In this document: positions 1 through 8,937 of the stretch, one piece after another
Layout of the letters: each line of letters opens with the position of its first letter
Numbering within the stretch: position 1 is the first letter of the stretch
Assembly (NCBI GenBank): GCA_963814055.1
Contig: CAWFBJ010000028.1
Span: 1-64,000 of the forward strand
Source: AWTP1-13 sp963814055
Lineage (GTDB): Bacteria; Pseudomonadota; Alphaproteobacteria; Rhizobiales; Hyphomicrobiaceae
Direction of reading: 5' to 3'
Length of the DNA stretch: 64,000 nt
Translations under genes and position numbers: made by a program
The notes under the pieces: model-generated
Told to the model about the DNA's origin: nothing
What the model saw: only the letters and a program-made list of their open reading frames with translations
Databases searched by the model: none

Positions 1-200
1 GAGACGTACACATCATCCCGATCTTGCAGCCAACCCTGGATCCGGCGCACTACTCTCTACGCGCAGTAGTCTTGTCGCTTCCGAAAGCGTGTAGAAGCCC
101 GCAAGAAGCGGATCGGGCGTAGCAACACTACACTCATCGTCGTTAGTCGCTCATGGCTGTGTGCACCTTATAGCACGCCCACTATTTGCGGGCCTTGCGT

Positions 201-1140
201 CTATTTTTGCGCCTCTTTGGAGCTACCAGATCGAGCGTAAGTCAGGCGTTTGCCGACCGACGCCTTGATTGTAAGCGCCGCCCGCTCCGTGTCCTCAATG
301 CCTAGCGAGGACCGCGTGTTCCAACGGAAGGCGAACTCGTCCACGTAACGCTGTAGATGCTGCTCGCTGACGCTGTGAAATGAGCCAGTTACGCCGCGCT
401 TGATAGGGCGAAGAAGCTTTCCCGTCTGCGTGTGCGCCGTCGCCCCGCTGACGTATTCGCCCAGCGTGTGCGCGACGGTCTTGTGCTCCGCGAAGTCCTT
501 GCCGATGGATAGGTTCGCCAGCGCGTCGTCGGTGTGAAGCTTGGAGCGGCGGTCCGCATTCTTTTCCAATGCGCTGCCGCAACGTCTTTGCGGTCACGTC
601 TGGGATATGGCTGGCACGCACTTCGCCACCACGCTCCACCAGCGCATGCACGGGATGCTTCTTGGGCTCAGGCTTGCCCGGTGCACGTTCTTTTTCTTGC
701 CGCCCACAAACGTCTCATCGCTCTCCAAACCTTGCCTTTGCCGCCGAGCGGTCCTGCATCGGCAGGCGGCTTCATAGCTTCTCGGATGCGATGGCACATA
801 AACCATGCGGTCTTGTAGCTCTTGAAGCCGAGCATGCGCTGGACCTGCTTGGCGCTGACACGCCCTTCTTGCTCGCTGCCATCAGATGGAAAACGAGCGC
901 CCAAGCCGTCAGCGCAATATGGCTACGCTCCATCACCGATCCGACGCGAACCGTAAAAGCCTTCCGGCATGAGTTGCAGTGATACCAGCCGTCACCGTGC
1001 GCCTTGCTATTTAGCGGACCGACGCCATCGAGAGTTCCGCAGAACGGGCATGACACGCCATCCGGCCAGCGCTGCGCCTCAAGGTACGCACGCGCCTTGG
1101 CCTCATCAGAAAAGATCGGGTTTGTGAGCTTAATCTCCAT
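201..1140 (-). pseudogene. IS1595-family transposase, frameshifted remnant
   Basis: The minus strand carries pieces of one ISXO2-like transposase in three reading frames. The N-terminus (1140 downward) has a zinc ribbon, with CPFC and later CNSC, and the typical 'EAQRWPDGVSCPFCG' region. The middle has 'SYKTAWFMCHRIREAM' and then 'DETFVGGKKKN', which carries the catalytic Asp. The C-terminal part has 'LHTDDALANLSIGKDF' and 'FRWNTRS'. The total span of about 940 bases equals the full family length of about 310 residues, so the gene is nearly complete but needs at least two frameshifts. I could not identify terminal inverted repeats. It is almost certainly inactive. Confidence 0.85.
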
Positions 1141-1459
1141 CGGGTTTTCTCTTTGTTTGATGAGAAACCCTAAGCGCCGATCAAGACAGAATTATGTTTA
1201 GTCAACGGTATACATCCCGCGAAACGGGTCATAGTGGCACGGGCCGTCTTGGACCTACGCAGGAAATATGTCCATCATGGCAACATTTGCAGAGCGAGGC
1301 ATGGCACGGTATTTTGGTCGCCGCAGGTGGGGAAAAACTGCACCCAGTGGTAATTTCATCCTTATTAATGATATGAAATTCAGAAGTCAAACAAAGCGGT
1401 AGTTCGGCAAACTATGAGGCACGGTAGAGCTAAACAGTCACTGCGAATGGAATGAGAAA
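1141..1459. other. Intergenic, hairpin next to the IS1595 remnant
   Basis: No gene is supported here. At 1142-1170 there is an imperfect inverted repeat (GGGTTTTCTC ... GAGAAACCC, one bulged base) just upstream of the transposase start. It may be the end or leader of the insertion sequence. The rest shows no coding pattern. Confidence 0.4.
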
Positions 1460-1675
1460 ATGAGTAAATCACTTCTTGCGGTGTTGGTCGTCGTGTGTGC
1501 CACTTTCGCTTTTGGCAGTACGCAGGCCACTGCTCTTGGCGGTCACGGGTACCGTCCGAATGACCCAGTGCGAACAATCTGTTGGCGCGGGCCGAGGTGG
1601 GACTACGCCGCAGCGTACTACCAGTCCTACCGCCACCGCCGAGGGTATGCCCGGGCGTGTGGTTGCCGGAGGTAA
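1460..1675 (+). CDS. Small exported protein, unknown function
   Basis: A 71-residue protein with a clear N-terminal signal peptide: MSK, a hydrophobic stretch of about 15 residues, then a likely cleavage site after 'STQATA'. The mature part is short, rich in Tyr, Arg and Gly (AAAYYQSYRHRRGYARACGCRR) and ends in two cysteines. Small Tyr/Arg-rich exported proteins of this sort are common in alphaproteobacteria and have no known function. An A-rich stretch with GAATGGAATGAG precedes the start. It sits between two broken insertion sequences, so it may itself be a leftover. I do not recognise a family. Confidence 0.5.
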   Translation: MSKSLLAVLVVVCATFAFGSTQATALGGHGYRPNDPVRTICWRGPRWDYAAAYYQSYRHRRGYARACGCRR

Positions 1676-1852
1676 CCGATACACAATCCAGCCTCGCTCT
1701 CAATTCTTGCGTGGGAATTTAGCCGGCTTGAGGCTGGCTCTCAGGGTCGACCGAGCCAAATAGTAGAGTGTCCTACATCAGCACCTGTGAGACAGATTTG
1801 GCGGCTTGAGGAAGGGAGGTTTTCTGGCTCATCGTAACTCGCAAGGAGCGAA

Positions 1853-2203
1853 GATGAGATGGAAATCCCAGGCCCACCGATCTGTCGTCCGAAGAGGTCG
1901 TCAAGGACATCCGCCGGGCGACGCACAAGCGCTACTCCGCGGAAGAGAAGACCCGCATCGTACTGGACGGCTTGGGCGGCGAGCACTCGATTGCTGAGCT
2001 GTGCCGCCTCGAAGGACATTGCCGAAGACCTCTACTACAGCTGGTCGAAGGAGTTCCTGGAAGCTGGCAAGCGGCGGCTGGCTGGCGATACCGCCCGTGC
2101 TGCCACCAGCAGCGAGGTCAAGGATCTGAAGCACCAGGCCCAGGAGCTGAAGGAAGTCGTTGCCGAGCAGGTCCTCGAATTGAGCCTGCTCAAAAAAGCC
2201 TGA
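1853..2203 (+). pseudogene. IS3-family orfA transposase remnant
   Basis: The region encodes the helix-turn-helix OrfA of an IS3-family element in two frames. One frame reads 'HKRYSAEEKTRIVLDGL' and 'EHSIAELCRLEG'. The next frame continues 'IAEDLYYSWSKEFLEAGKR' and then the leucine-zipper tail 'LKHQAQELKEVVAEQ...LSLLKKA'. A one-base shift near 2025 and the loss of an in-frame start break the gene. No OrfB integrase core follows: the next gene is gloA about 115 bases on. This is a truncated insertion sequence. Confidence 0.8.
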
Positions 2204-2319
2204 TCGTCTATCGCTATGCTCCTCATGAGCACGAATCCCGCGATGCCTGGGTGGGTTCCTCTTGCTATGCATGGTGGTGGGACTAGAAGTGGAAGCGGAA
2301 AACAAGGAGTAGTTACCCA

Positions 2320-2775
2320 ATGCGCTACCTGCATACTATGTTGCGTGTCCGCAATCTCGACGAGGCTCTCGAATTTTACTGCAACAAGCTTGGCCTCAAA
2401 GAAGTCAACCGCCGGGTGGACGACAAAAACCGCTATACGCTCGTGTTCCTGGCAGGTGCCGAGGACGAGTCGCTAGCGGAGGGCAGCAAGTCCAACGGGC
2501 GCCCCGCGCCGCTGCTCGAACTCACTTACAATTGGGACACAGAGGACTGCGGGGAGGCGCGTTTTTTCGGCCACCTAGCCTACGAGGTCAACGACATTTA
2601 CGCGACCTGCGACAAGCTGATGAAAGGCGGCGTCACTATCAACCGCCCCCCGCGCGACGGTAACATGGCGTTCGTGCGCTCGCCGGATAAACACTCCATC
2701 GAGTTGTTGCAGAAGGGCAAGCCGCTGCCGCCTAAGGAGCCATGGGCGTCGATGGAAAATTCGGGGAAATGGTGA
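2320..2775 (+). CDS. gloA: Lactoylglutathione lyase (glyoxalase I)
   Basis: A 151-residue glyoxalase I that isomerises the hemithioacetal of methylglyoxal and glutathione to S-lactoylglutathione in the cytosol. It has two vicinal-oxygen-chelate modules. The expected metal ligands are all visible: His5 (RYLHTML), Glu67 (LLELTYNW), His85 (FFGHLAYEV) and Glu128 (KHSIELLQ). The motif 'RVRNLDEALEFYCNKLGLKE' is typical of bacterial Ni-type enzymes. GGAAAACAAGGAG lies upstream of the ATG. The gene is intact although it is flanked on both sides by degraded insertion sequences, so it may have travelled with them or simply survived. Confidence 0.93.
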   Translation: MRYLHTMLRVRNLDEALEFYCNKLGLKEVNRRVDDKNRYTLVFLAGAEDESLAEGSKSNGRPAPLLELTYNWDTEDCGEARFFGHLAYEVNDIYATCDKLMKGGVTINRPPRDGNMAFVRSPDKHSIELLQKGKPLPPKEPWASMENSGKW

Positions 2776-2858
2776 TACAACACTCTTCCAACGTAATAAA
2801 CTAGACCCACCCAGGGGTTCGTCACTTTTGAAGCTGTGGACGGGTCCTCCACCGGCAC

Positions 2859-3760
2859 GTGAGTGCCAAGTACGTGGTTGCTGTTGAGGTGACCGCGATT
2901 CGGAGGAGCCACCATGCAAAAGGGTCACCATCTCTAGACATTGCCAAATCGGTGTTGCAGGTCCACGGCGTTGATGCTCAGGGCACCGTCGTCATTCGGC
3001 GGCAGTTGAAGCGCCGACAGGTCCTGCCATTCTTCAAGAAGCTGCTCCCTTGCCTGATCGGGATTGAGGCGTGCACAACTTCGCACCATTGGTCGCGCGA
3101 GCTGCAGGGGCTTGGTCACACGGCACGCCTTATGCCGCCGCCTATGTGAAGCCGTACGTGAAGCGGCAGAAGAAGGATGCCACCTATGCCGAGGCGATCT
3201 GCGAGGCCGCCACGCGCCCGAACATGCGGTTCGTCGAGACTAAGACCACTGAGCAACAATCAGTTCTGGTGCTGCGTCGCACCCGGCAACTCTTCATGAA
3301 GGGCAAACATCGCTGATCAATGCCATCCGTGCGCACCTTGCCGAATTCGGTATCGTGGCTCCCGTCGGACGCAACTGCGTCGAGGACCTGCGTAGGTGAT
3401 CGCTGATCCCCAAGACGAGCGCGTGCCGGAAGTTGCTCGTGAGTGCCTCGCCGCGTTGGGACCTGAGCTTCAGCGTGTCAAAGCGCAGCTTCTGGAGTTC
3501 GACCGCATGATCCTGGCATGGCATCGGTCAAACGAGGCGAGCCGGCGACTTGATGCCATCCCCGGCGTCGGACCGGCTCTGGCACTCGTGGCGAGTGTTC
3601 CAGTTTCAAATGTTTTTCGCTCGGCGCGCGACTCCGGCCGCCGCATGAATTGGATTGGTGCCGAAGCGGAACTCGGAGCGGCGGCAAGGAGAGACTTGGC
3701 ACGGAGCCGTCCACATGGGCACAAAGCGTCAGTCGCTTGAAATCGCGACGCCTCGCAATG
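2859..3760 (+). pseudogene. IS110/IS1111-type transposase, decayed
   Basis: Segments of one transposase lie in successive frames. They are 'SLDIAKSVLQVHGVDAQG' (first catalytic Asp region) with 'CLIGIEAC', then 'YVKPYVKRQKKDATYAEAI' and 'RPNMRFVETKTTEQQSVL', then 'LINAIRAHLAEFGIVAPVGR', and finally 'ASRRLDAIPGVGPALALVASV', the C-terminal transposase_20 helix-hairpin-helix region. The order and length match a full element of about 340 residues, but at least three frameshifts occur and the final 'GKERLGT' segment runs into unrelated sequence near 3700. The sequence after about 3700 no longer matches the family. It is inactive. Confidence 0.85.
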
Positions 3761-3925
3761 CGGATGAAAGGTCTGCGTCGCTCGCGCCCCCAAACAGCCC
3801 CTGGCACGGCAACGCCAGTCCGGGCTTGTGAAGCTACGCTGAGGGCCGCCACCGGCCAGGAATGCGGCAATACACTTGCGATCGCAACGCAATCCTAATG
3901 TCCGGGCCCGTCGGCCACATACACT

Positions 3926-3957
3926 AGGGCGCACGCCGTTCCTATCGGCGGCGCCCT
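3926..3957. terminator. GC-rich hairpin, possible terminator
   Basis: AGGGCGC-A-CGCCG pairs with CGGCGGCGCCCT around a 7-base loop, giving 12 paired bases with one bulged A. It is followed on the plus strand by a T-rich stretch (TTTACCTTTC). It could end transcription of the decayed IS110 gene or be an end of that element. The structure is clear; the function is inference. Confidence 0.45.
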
Positions 3958-4086
3958 TTACCTTTCAGCCAAAGCAGAAACGGCTTCTCCTAGCCATTTA
4001 ATCCAGGATTTAACTCAATACGAACCGGCAATGTCTTTTGGCTTGTCAGGTGGGTTGGTGGTGCTAGATTGGGGTGGGCGCCAGTC

Positions 4087-4125
4087 GCAGGATCGAAACC
4101 TGCCGCCTCCACCAATGCGGGGGCG
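4087..4125 (+). ncRNA. tRNA/tmRNA-like 3' end with matching 5' acceptor strand downstream
   Basis: The sequence at 4087-4103 folds as a T-arm (GCAGG, loop ATCGAAA, CCTGC). It is followed by CGCCTCC and ACCA, the exact layout of a tRNA 3' end. No complementary 5' acceptor strand exists in the 80 bases upstream. Four bases downstream of the CCA, GGGGGCG (4119-4125) pairs with all seven acceptor bases, with a G-U at the third pair as in tmRNA and tRNA-Ala. That 3'-part-before-5'-part order is the layout of alphaproteobacterial permuted (two-piece) tmRNA genes. However, only about 35 bases remain before the terminator and no tag reading frame is visible, so it is either a truncated copy, an integration-site fragment or a coincidence. 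Confidence 0.4.
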
Positions 4126-4160
4126 TAGTTTAGGTTGGGAAAATAGGTGCCTGTCTTACG

Positions 4161-4193
4161 GAAGCTCGGCCCTCGCGCTGGGCTTCTTTTTTT
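4161..4193 (+). terminator. Strong rho-independent terminator
   Basis: GAAGCTCGGC and GCTGGGCTTC pair over ten base pairs around the six-base loop CCTCGC, followed directly by seven T. It faces the plus strand and lies just behind the tRNA/tmRNA-like element, which suggests that something on this strand was transcribed as a stable RNA. Confidence 0.8.
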
Positions 4194-4510
4194 GTCCTGT
4201 GTTTGCGAAGTACACAATCACCAATTAACTAGTGGTTTTCGCTTCGTTAGTCGCCGGTCGGTGGGGCGCTGAGCGTTACGTTCGCCGTAGGCGACCAAGC
4301 GGAACAGGCACGATGAAATCATCGACGTTGCTATGGGCGCCATGCTCGACTTCCGGGCCGGTGCGTATCTTGAAAATAATTTCTACGCGTGGTGGGGGCC
4401 GGGCATCGATACTTTGCCCACAAGTATATCGGGGGTTTTTATGTTGACGCTCTCCCAGGATCGCTTAAAGCCGCTCTAAACTCAACTCATACCCCTCGAT
4501 CGGTCCAGTC
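4194..4510. other. Intergenic, with a possible gene remnant at 4291-4479
   Basis: No complete gene is supported. An open frame on the plus strand from 4291 to the TAA at 4477-4479 reads 'DEIIDVAMGAMLDF', then 'NNFYAWWGPGIDTLPTS', with a protein-like composition but no start codon of its own beyond internal Met codons. It could be the 3' end of a deleted gene. I do not recognise it. Confidence 0.25.
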
Positions 4511-5467
4511 CTATGCTGCGTCACGATGGGACGCGAACAGACCGAGCCATCTCTTCCTCGTGGCAAGCAGCGCCACAATAAACCATCTTGGAAGAAGGTC
4601 GGCTGGGGATCGGTGAAGCCCCAACGTCAGTGCAACACGTCCTTTCATCGTTAGGGGCACGAAGTACTTTGGGATGTCGATCCTCTCGAAGGCATTCCTG
4701 CGCTTGAATCCCGACAGGCTATCCTCGCCCTTACTACCATAGGAAAAATTGGCATACACCAAATGCGTAAGCTTCTTGCTGGAGCAAATCTCTACCGCTT
4801 TGGCCAGCAGAGCGTTGGTTACGGCCTTATCCCGATGGCTAACGAAAGATAGTATTTGCATGACCCTCGCATGTTGGCCGACGTATACCATCTTGAGGAA
4901 CCCGACCAACTCATCATTCAGGAATGCGCCGATGAATACTCCCCTGTCCAGGTAAGTTGCATTCTCTCTTCTTACCGTTGGAGTATCTTTTTGATAGTGC
5001 CAAAACCTTCTTCCCTGCCGTACCGGGGTCTCATTGTAGATAGCGCTAATGCCATTCACGAGCGCATCGTCGAATTCCGCTACTCTTGTGACTATGCCGG
5101 CCTTTTCGGCTTTCCGTACCATGTTCCTGGTGGCCGCCTTTAATTGACTCTTCCACCAATGATCATACGTAGATATGGAAATCGCCGCCAGGTTGTCATG
5201 CTCCAAACGGAAATTGAAACGAGGCTGTATATCGGGCAGCCGTTGGGAGAAAGTGAAGATATCCGGAACAGGTCGCATTTGCTTCAACTGGGCGATTATC
5301 GCGTTGGGATCGTCAACAGCATCTGCCAGCCAGGGCTCATCTTTGATCTGCGCGATGCGCAGCAATGTGCCTGAGATGACAATTGGAAACGGCCCGACGT
5401 CAGCTTCGCGGCTCTCGGCATTCTGTTCGACGGGCGCTTCGCCCATCAATATGCGATGCTGATCCAT
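4511..5467 (-). CDS. GNAT/FemAB-like acyltransferase of the polysaccharide locus
   Basis: A protein of about 318 residues. The ORF is open to 5584, but that extension overlaps the upstream acetyltransferase gene, so I chose the Met at 5467 (MDQHRILMGEAP). The C-terminal half has a GNAT-like fold signature: 'GVFIGAFLNDELVGFLKMVY' is the beta strands before the acyl-CoA site, followed by 'NALLAKAVEICSSKKLTHLV'. The central 'KSQLKAATRNMVRKAEKAG' resembles the FemAB/GNAT proteins often found in capsule loci. It probably transfers an acyl or aminoacyl group to a sugar precursor in the cytosol; the substrate cannot be read. It is downstream of, and on the same strand as, the hexapeptide acetyltransferase. 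Confidence 0.6.
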   Translation of the reverse strand: MDQHRILMGEAPVEQNAESREADVGPFPIVISGTLLRIAQIKDEPWLADAVDDPNAIIAQLKQMRPVPDIFTFSQRLPDIQPRFNFRLEHDNLAAISISTYDHWWKSQLKAATRNMVRKAEKAGIVTRVAEFDDALVNGISAIYNETPVRQGRRFWHYQKDTPTVRRENATYLDRGVFIGAFLNDELVGFLKMVYVGQHARVMQILSFVSHRDKAVTNALLAKAVEICSSKKLTHLVYANFSYGSKGEDSLSGFKRRNAFERIDIPKYFVPLTMKGRVALTLGLHRSPADLLPRWFIVALLATRKRWLGLFASHRDAA

Positions 5468-5534
5468 GGTCTCAACAATGGCGAATGGCAGCCAGCCCTG
5501 ATTGCGTCCAGAAGCAATTGCTCCGGCCTCGACC

Positions 5535-6008
5535 TCAGCGCGAGCGCCCGTCGGCAACCTCCCGAGCTGGCATCCCGGCCACAACGGCTCCTGGCCGGAC
5601 GTCTCGCGTCACGACAGCCCCGGCGCCGATGATGGCGCCTTCTCCGATCGTGATGCCGCAGAGGATGGTGGCGTTCGAGCCGATCGATGCCTTGCGACAC
5701 ACCCGCGTGGGCTCCATTTTCCAGTCCGCCGAGCCCTTCAGTTTCCCGTCGGCTCCCGTCGCGGCTGGGAACCGGTCATTCGTGAACATGACGCCGTGCC
5801 CGATGAAAACCTCATCCTCCACCGTGACACCCTCGCACACGAACGTGTGGGATGATATTTTGCACCGTGATCCGATCGTAACCCCACCCTGGATCTCCAC
5901 GAAGGTGCCAATCCTGGTCTCGTCGCCGATCACGCACCCGTAGAGATTGACAAGATCGGGGTGAAAGATCCGTACGTCCGTTCCCAACTTCACATTCTCA
6001 ATGGGCAT
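5535..6008 (-). CDS. Left-handed beta-helix N-acetyltransferase (WbpD/WlbB type)
   Basis: A 157-residue hexapeptide-repeat acyltransferase if started at the Met at 6008 (MPIENVKLGTDV). The longer ORF from 6158 has an N-terminus that does not fit the family. Repeats such as 'IGDETRIGTFVEI', 'GVTIGSRCKISSHTFV' and 'ITIGEGAIIGAGAVV' build the left-handed helix. 'FIGHGVMFTNDRFP' contains the catalytic-His loop of UDP-3-amino-sugar N-acetyltransferases. The family acetylates UDP-linked 3-amino hexuronic acids or dTDP-amino sugars with acetyl-CoA. A WbpA-like dehydrogenase (13588-14937) and a Gfo/Idh oxidoreductase (24494-25543) elsewhere in the locus belong to the same kind of pathway. The partner aminotransferase is not seen. 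Confidence 0.85.
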   Translation of the reverse strand: MPIENVKLGTDVRIFHPDLVNLYGCVIGDETRIGTFVEIQGGVTIGSRCKISSHTFVCEGVTVEDEVFIGHGVMFTNDRFPAATGADGKLKGSADWKMEPTRVCRKASIGSNATILCGITIGEGAIIGAGAVVTRDVRPGAVVAGMPAREVADGRSR

Positions 6009-6630
6009 ATACGAGTTCCCCGTCCGGAAGTCGGTGTTTATCACCGCGCCTGCAGCGCATCGCAGCGACCATGCGAGCACGGATGGCATAATCTTCGATT
6101 TGCGTAGACACCAAGTTCTGAAACCAGGATAAATACAAGCGGCTCCAGATGACATCAAACGTATCCTGCAGGCGCGGTGAATGCCACCCGCCAGGCTCGC
6201 ACCTATTGCAATGGCTCTCCCGTATTGCGTGCCGAAGCGTGCGCGGTGGTTTTCCTACCGGCCTGCAATACCCTTAACCAAAGCTACGAGGTGCACCTAT
6301 GCAATATCGCATCCAATGCCGGCTTCTACCATAGAAGTCAGACGCAAAGATGAAAATTGGCCCACCGTAGAATGCTTCATTGTGTTGCCGTGGTACGACG
6401 ACGTCCTGCCTCTTTGGCACTGATCCCTGGGAGACGTTAGCCAGTTGCGTAGCGGGCATAGAGGAACAATTGCCTGGGGAGAGCGTGGGAACTACATTGG
6501 TCCTCTGGCTGAGGCGGCAGCCGTCGAAAAGCGCGTCGTTGATCGAACCTTCCCGCGTCGACAAGACTTCCGAACCTTCGGGCACTACTCTAGGCTGAGG
6601 CGCAGGCTTGTGATCCGGTTCCATTGACAA
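6009..6630. other. Divergent intergenic region
   Basis: About 620 bases between the minus-strand acetyltransferase and the plus-strand polymerase. Open frames exist on both strands but none has a ribosome-binding site or family-like sequence. It presumably holds promoters for both sides; I see no confident promoter or operator. Confidence 0.5.
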
Positions 6631-8082
6631 ATGTCCCAATTCGCCACCGCCTTGTGCTTTCTGTTCATTGCCTATCTGTTTTACACAGATGTCAGGCGGC
6701 CCGACGGCCGGTCATTGGCGCTATGGGTGCCGACAATTTGGATGTTTCTGGCCGGTTCGCGATTCGTGTCGGCCTGGCTGCATCTCTCTCCCGACTTTGA
6801 AACGGCCAGCGATTATTCCGAAGGCAGTCCAATAGACCGCGCCGTTTTTTTCGGCCTCATCCTGGCGGGCATTTTCATCCTTGCGAGACGAAAGATCGAT
6901 TGGGAGCACGTGCTCACCAAGAATGTGTGGATCGTGCTGTACCTGCTTTACTGCCTGACCAGCTTGGCGTGGACCAACGATCCGACTGTGCTCATGAAGC
7001 GGTGGGTCAAGGATCTGGGAAACCCGATCATGGCCCTCGTGATCCTCACAGAGCGGCGCCCCTACGAGGCGGTAGGGGTCGTTCTTCGTCGTCTGGCCTT
7101 TCTCATGCTTCCCCTCTCCGTCCTGTTCATCAAATACTACCCCGAGCTTGGAAGATGGTACCGCCCCCATGATGGAGCGGAGACGTTCACGGGAGTGGCG
7201 ACCCAGAAGAACCAGCTGGGAGTAGGCTGCCTAATCATCGGCATCTACATGACTTGGGAGTTCCTGCAGAGGCGGCAAGAAGCGTATCCTCCGTACCTGC
7301 GGCAGAACAAACTCGCGGCCCTCATACTGGTCGGTATGCTGGGGTGGGTTTTATACAAATCCAACAGCCAGACGGCCCTGGTCTGCCTAGTCCTCGGCAT
7401 CGCGATATTCCTGCTCGGCGGCCCGAGGTTCATGGCGCGCAATCCTGCAGCCATACTTGGGATACTGATTTCCTCTGTCCTGACGGTATGGTTCATCGAC
7501 ACTTTGTTTCCCTTGAAGGAGTTGGTGCTCGGCATCCTGGGGCGTCGGCCGGATCTGACGGACCGGACCGATATCTGGGCATTGCTCCTGACGCTCGAGC
7601 GCAACCCCATAGTGGGCGTGGGGTACATGAGCTTTTGGACAGGCCCCCGGCTCGAGGCAGCCTGGCAGCTGCTCGGCATGCGAATTAATCAAGCGCACAA
7701 CGGCTACTTAGAGCAGTACTTGAACCTGGGTTACATCGGCGTGGGCTTCATCATCGCGATCATGCTGACCGGGTTGTTCAGGGTACATAACCATTTGAAG
7801 ATCGACCCGCCGGCGGGAATGCTGCGCCTTTGCCTCATCGCGATCGCTGCTGTCTACAATTACACGGAGGCCGCATTCTACGGCTTGAACAATATATGGA
7901 TTTTGCTCTTGCTGGCATGCATTGAAATACCCAGCCAAAAGCAAGCTCCGAGCAGCGCACGGCCCAGACGGCAAGTGATCGCAAGCGGAATTGGATACCG
8001 CACGCAGTCTCCGCGTGCACGAGCAGCAAGGGAACTTCCACATCGCCTGCCCGCTGCTTCGCGGACATCCGAGCGTGCGTGA
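6631..8082 (+). CDS. O-antigen polymerase/ligase family membrane protein (ExoQ/Wzy-like)
   Basis: A 483-residue inner-membrane protein with about ten predicted helices, from 'FATALCFLFIAYLFY' to 'WILLLLACIEI'. The characteristic Wzy_C block lies around residues 300-370: 'DLTDRTDIWALLLTLERNP', then 'GVGYMSFW', and 'AHNGYLEQYLNLGYIG', where the H/N-x-x-L pattern follows a periplasmic loop. ExoQ-like proteins polymerise lipid-linked repeat units of exopolysaccharide in the periplasm. The last 50 residues (Arg/Pro-rich, after residue 430) look like an unstructured cytosolic tail. It is followed after 18 bases by a polysaccharide deacetylase on the same strand. Start chosen at the ATG after TTGACA-like sequence; the ribosome-binding site is weak. 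Confidence 0.85.
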   Translation: MSQFATALCFLFIAYLFYTDVRRPDGRSLALWVPTIWMFLAGSRFVSAWLHLSPDFETASDYSEGSPIDRAVFFGLILAGIFILARRKIDWEHVLTKNVWIVLYLLYCLTSLAWTNDPTVLMKRWVKDLGNPIMALVILTERRPYEAVGVVLRRLAFLMLPLSVLFIKYYPELGRWYRPHDGAETFTGVATQKNQLGVGCLIIGIYMTWEFLQRRQEAYPPYLRQNKLAALILVGMLGWVLYKSNSQTALVCLVLGIAIFLLGGPRFMARNPAAILGILISSVLTVWFIDTLFPLKELVLGILGRRPDLTDRTDIWALLLTLERNPIVGVGYMSFWTGPRLEAAWQLLGMRINQAHNGYLEQYLNLGYIGVGFIIAIMLTGLFRVHNHLKIDPPAGMLRLCLIAIAAVYNYTEAAFYGLNNIWILLLLACIEIPSQKQAPSSARPRRQVIASGIGYRTQSPRARAARELPHRLPAASRTSERA

Positions 8083-8100
8083 CATACGCCAGTCATTGAG

Positions 8101-8877
8101 ATGCGGACAATGCCGAAACGAAGCCTGATCGAGCGGGCTGTCAGCAAAGGCCGGCGCGTTCTGGCCGACCGGCTGTCCCGGCACATGGTACCGATCAACA
8201 CGACCGTCCCCATCGTGTCGTTTACCTTCGATGACGCGCCGATAACTGCGTTCGATACCGGGGGCGCCATTCTCAAGCAGGTTGGCGCACGGGCGACGTA
8301 CTTCGTATCTCTCGGGCTCCTGGAAACGGACACAGAGGTCGGGCGAATCGCATCAGCCGCCGATCTGCAACGCGCTGTTGGCGACGGTAACGAGCTCGGG
8401 TGCCACACGTTCGATCACCTGGACGCCTGGCACGTGCCATCCTCCGACTATGTTTCATCGGTGCATCGGAACAGGGAAGCGTTGCACAGAATTATTCCGA
8501 GCGCCGAGTTCACCACATTCGCATACCCCAAGAGCGGAGCCACGGCTTGGGTGAAATCCGCCTTGCGCGACACCTTCGTCTGCTGCCGCGCCGGGGGTCA
8601 GGTAGCGAACGTCCACAGTACCGACCTGAAGCTGCTCAAAGCGTGCTTCCTCGACCGGCGGACGGGGATCGATATCGAGTACATCCGTTCGCTTGTGGAC
8701 TACAACGCAGCGCATCGCGGCTGGCTCATATTCGCGACGCACGACATAACTGCGAACCCCTCGCCTTACGGCTGCACACCCGAGTTCCTAGAGGCGGTGG
8801 CGCACTATGCAAGCCGTTCCGGCGCGTTGCTTCTACCCGTGGGCGAAGCTTGTCGCAGGCTGCAGCTGCAGCCCTAG
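8101..8877 (+). CDS. Polysaccharide deacetylase (NodB/CE4 fold)
   Basis: A 258-residue carbohydrate esterase family 4 protein. 'PIVSFTFDDAPI' is motif 1 with the catalytic base and metal Asp pair. 'GNELGCHTFDHLDAW' is motif 2 with the two metal-binding His. 'TTFAYPKSGATAW' is motif 3, and 'GWLIFATHDI' provides the late His. The protein has no signal peptide, so it may act in the cytosol or on lipid-linked sugars at the inner membrane face. It likely removes N-acetyl or O-acetyl groups from the polymer or its precursor. It is 18 bases downstream of the polymerase gene and probably co-transcribed. Similar proteins in such loci are often annotated only as polysaccharide deacetylases. Confidence 0.85.
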   Translation: MRTMPKRSLIERAVSKGRRVLADRLSRHMVPINTTVPIVSFTFDDAPITAFDTGGAILKQVGARATYFVSLGLLETDTEVGRIASAADLQRAVGDGNELGCHTFDHLDAWHVPSSDYVSSVHRNREALHRIIPSAEFTTFAYPKSGATAWVKSALRDTFVCCRAGGQVANVHSTDLKLLKACFLDRRTGIDIEYIRSLVDYNAAHRGWLIFATHDITANPSPYGCTPEFLEAVAHYASRSGALLLPVGEACRRLQLQP

Positions 8878-8937
8878 CAGGGCACTTGGGTAGTCAGCTC
8901 TTGTGCCGCGCCGCTCTAACGCGGCAACCAAGGCTCA

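Noticed and set aside
3990..4217. Minus-strand ORF containing 'NYAPALVEAAGFDPATGA', which resembles an alphaproteobacterial tmRNA tag
   Set aside because: It has no stop after the tag-like part, runs straight through the complement of the tRNA-like T-arm, and 'VEAAGFDPAT' is the usual artefact of translating the antisense of a tRNA 3' end.
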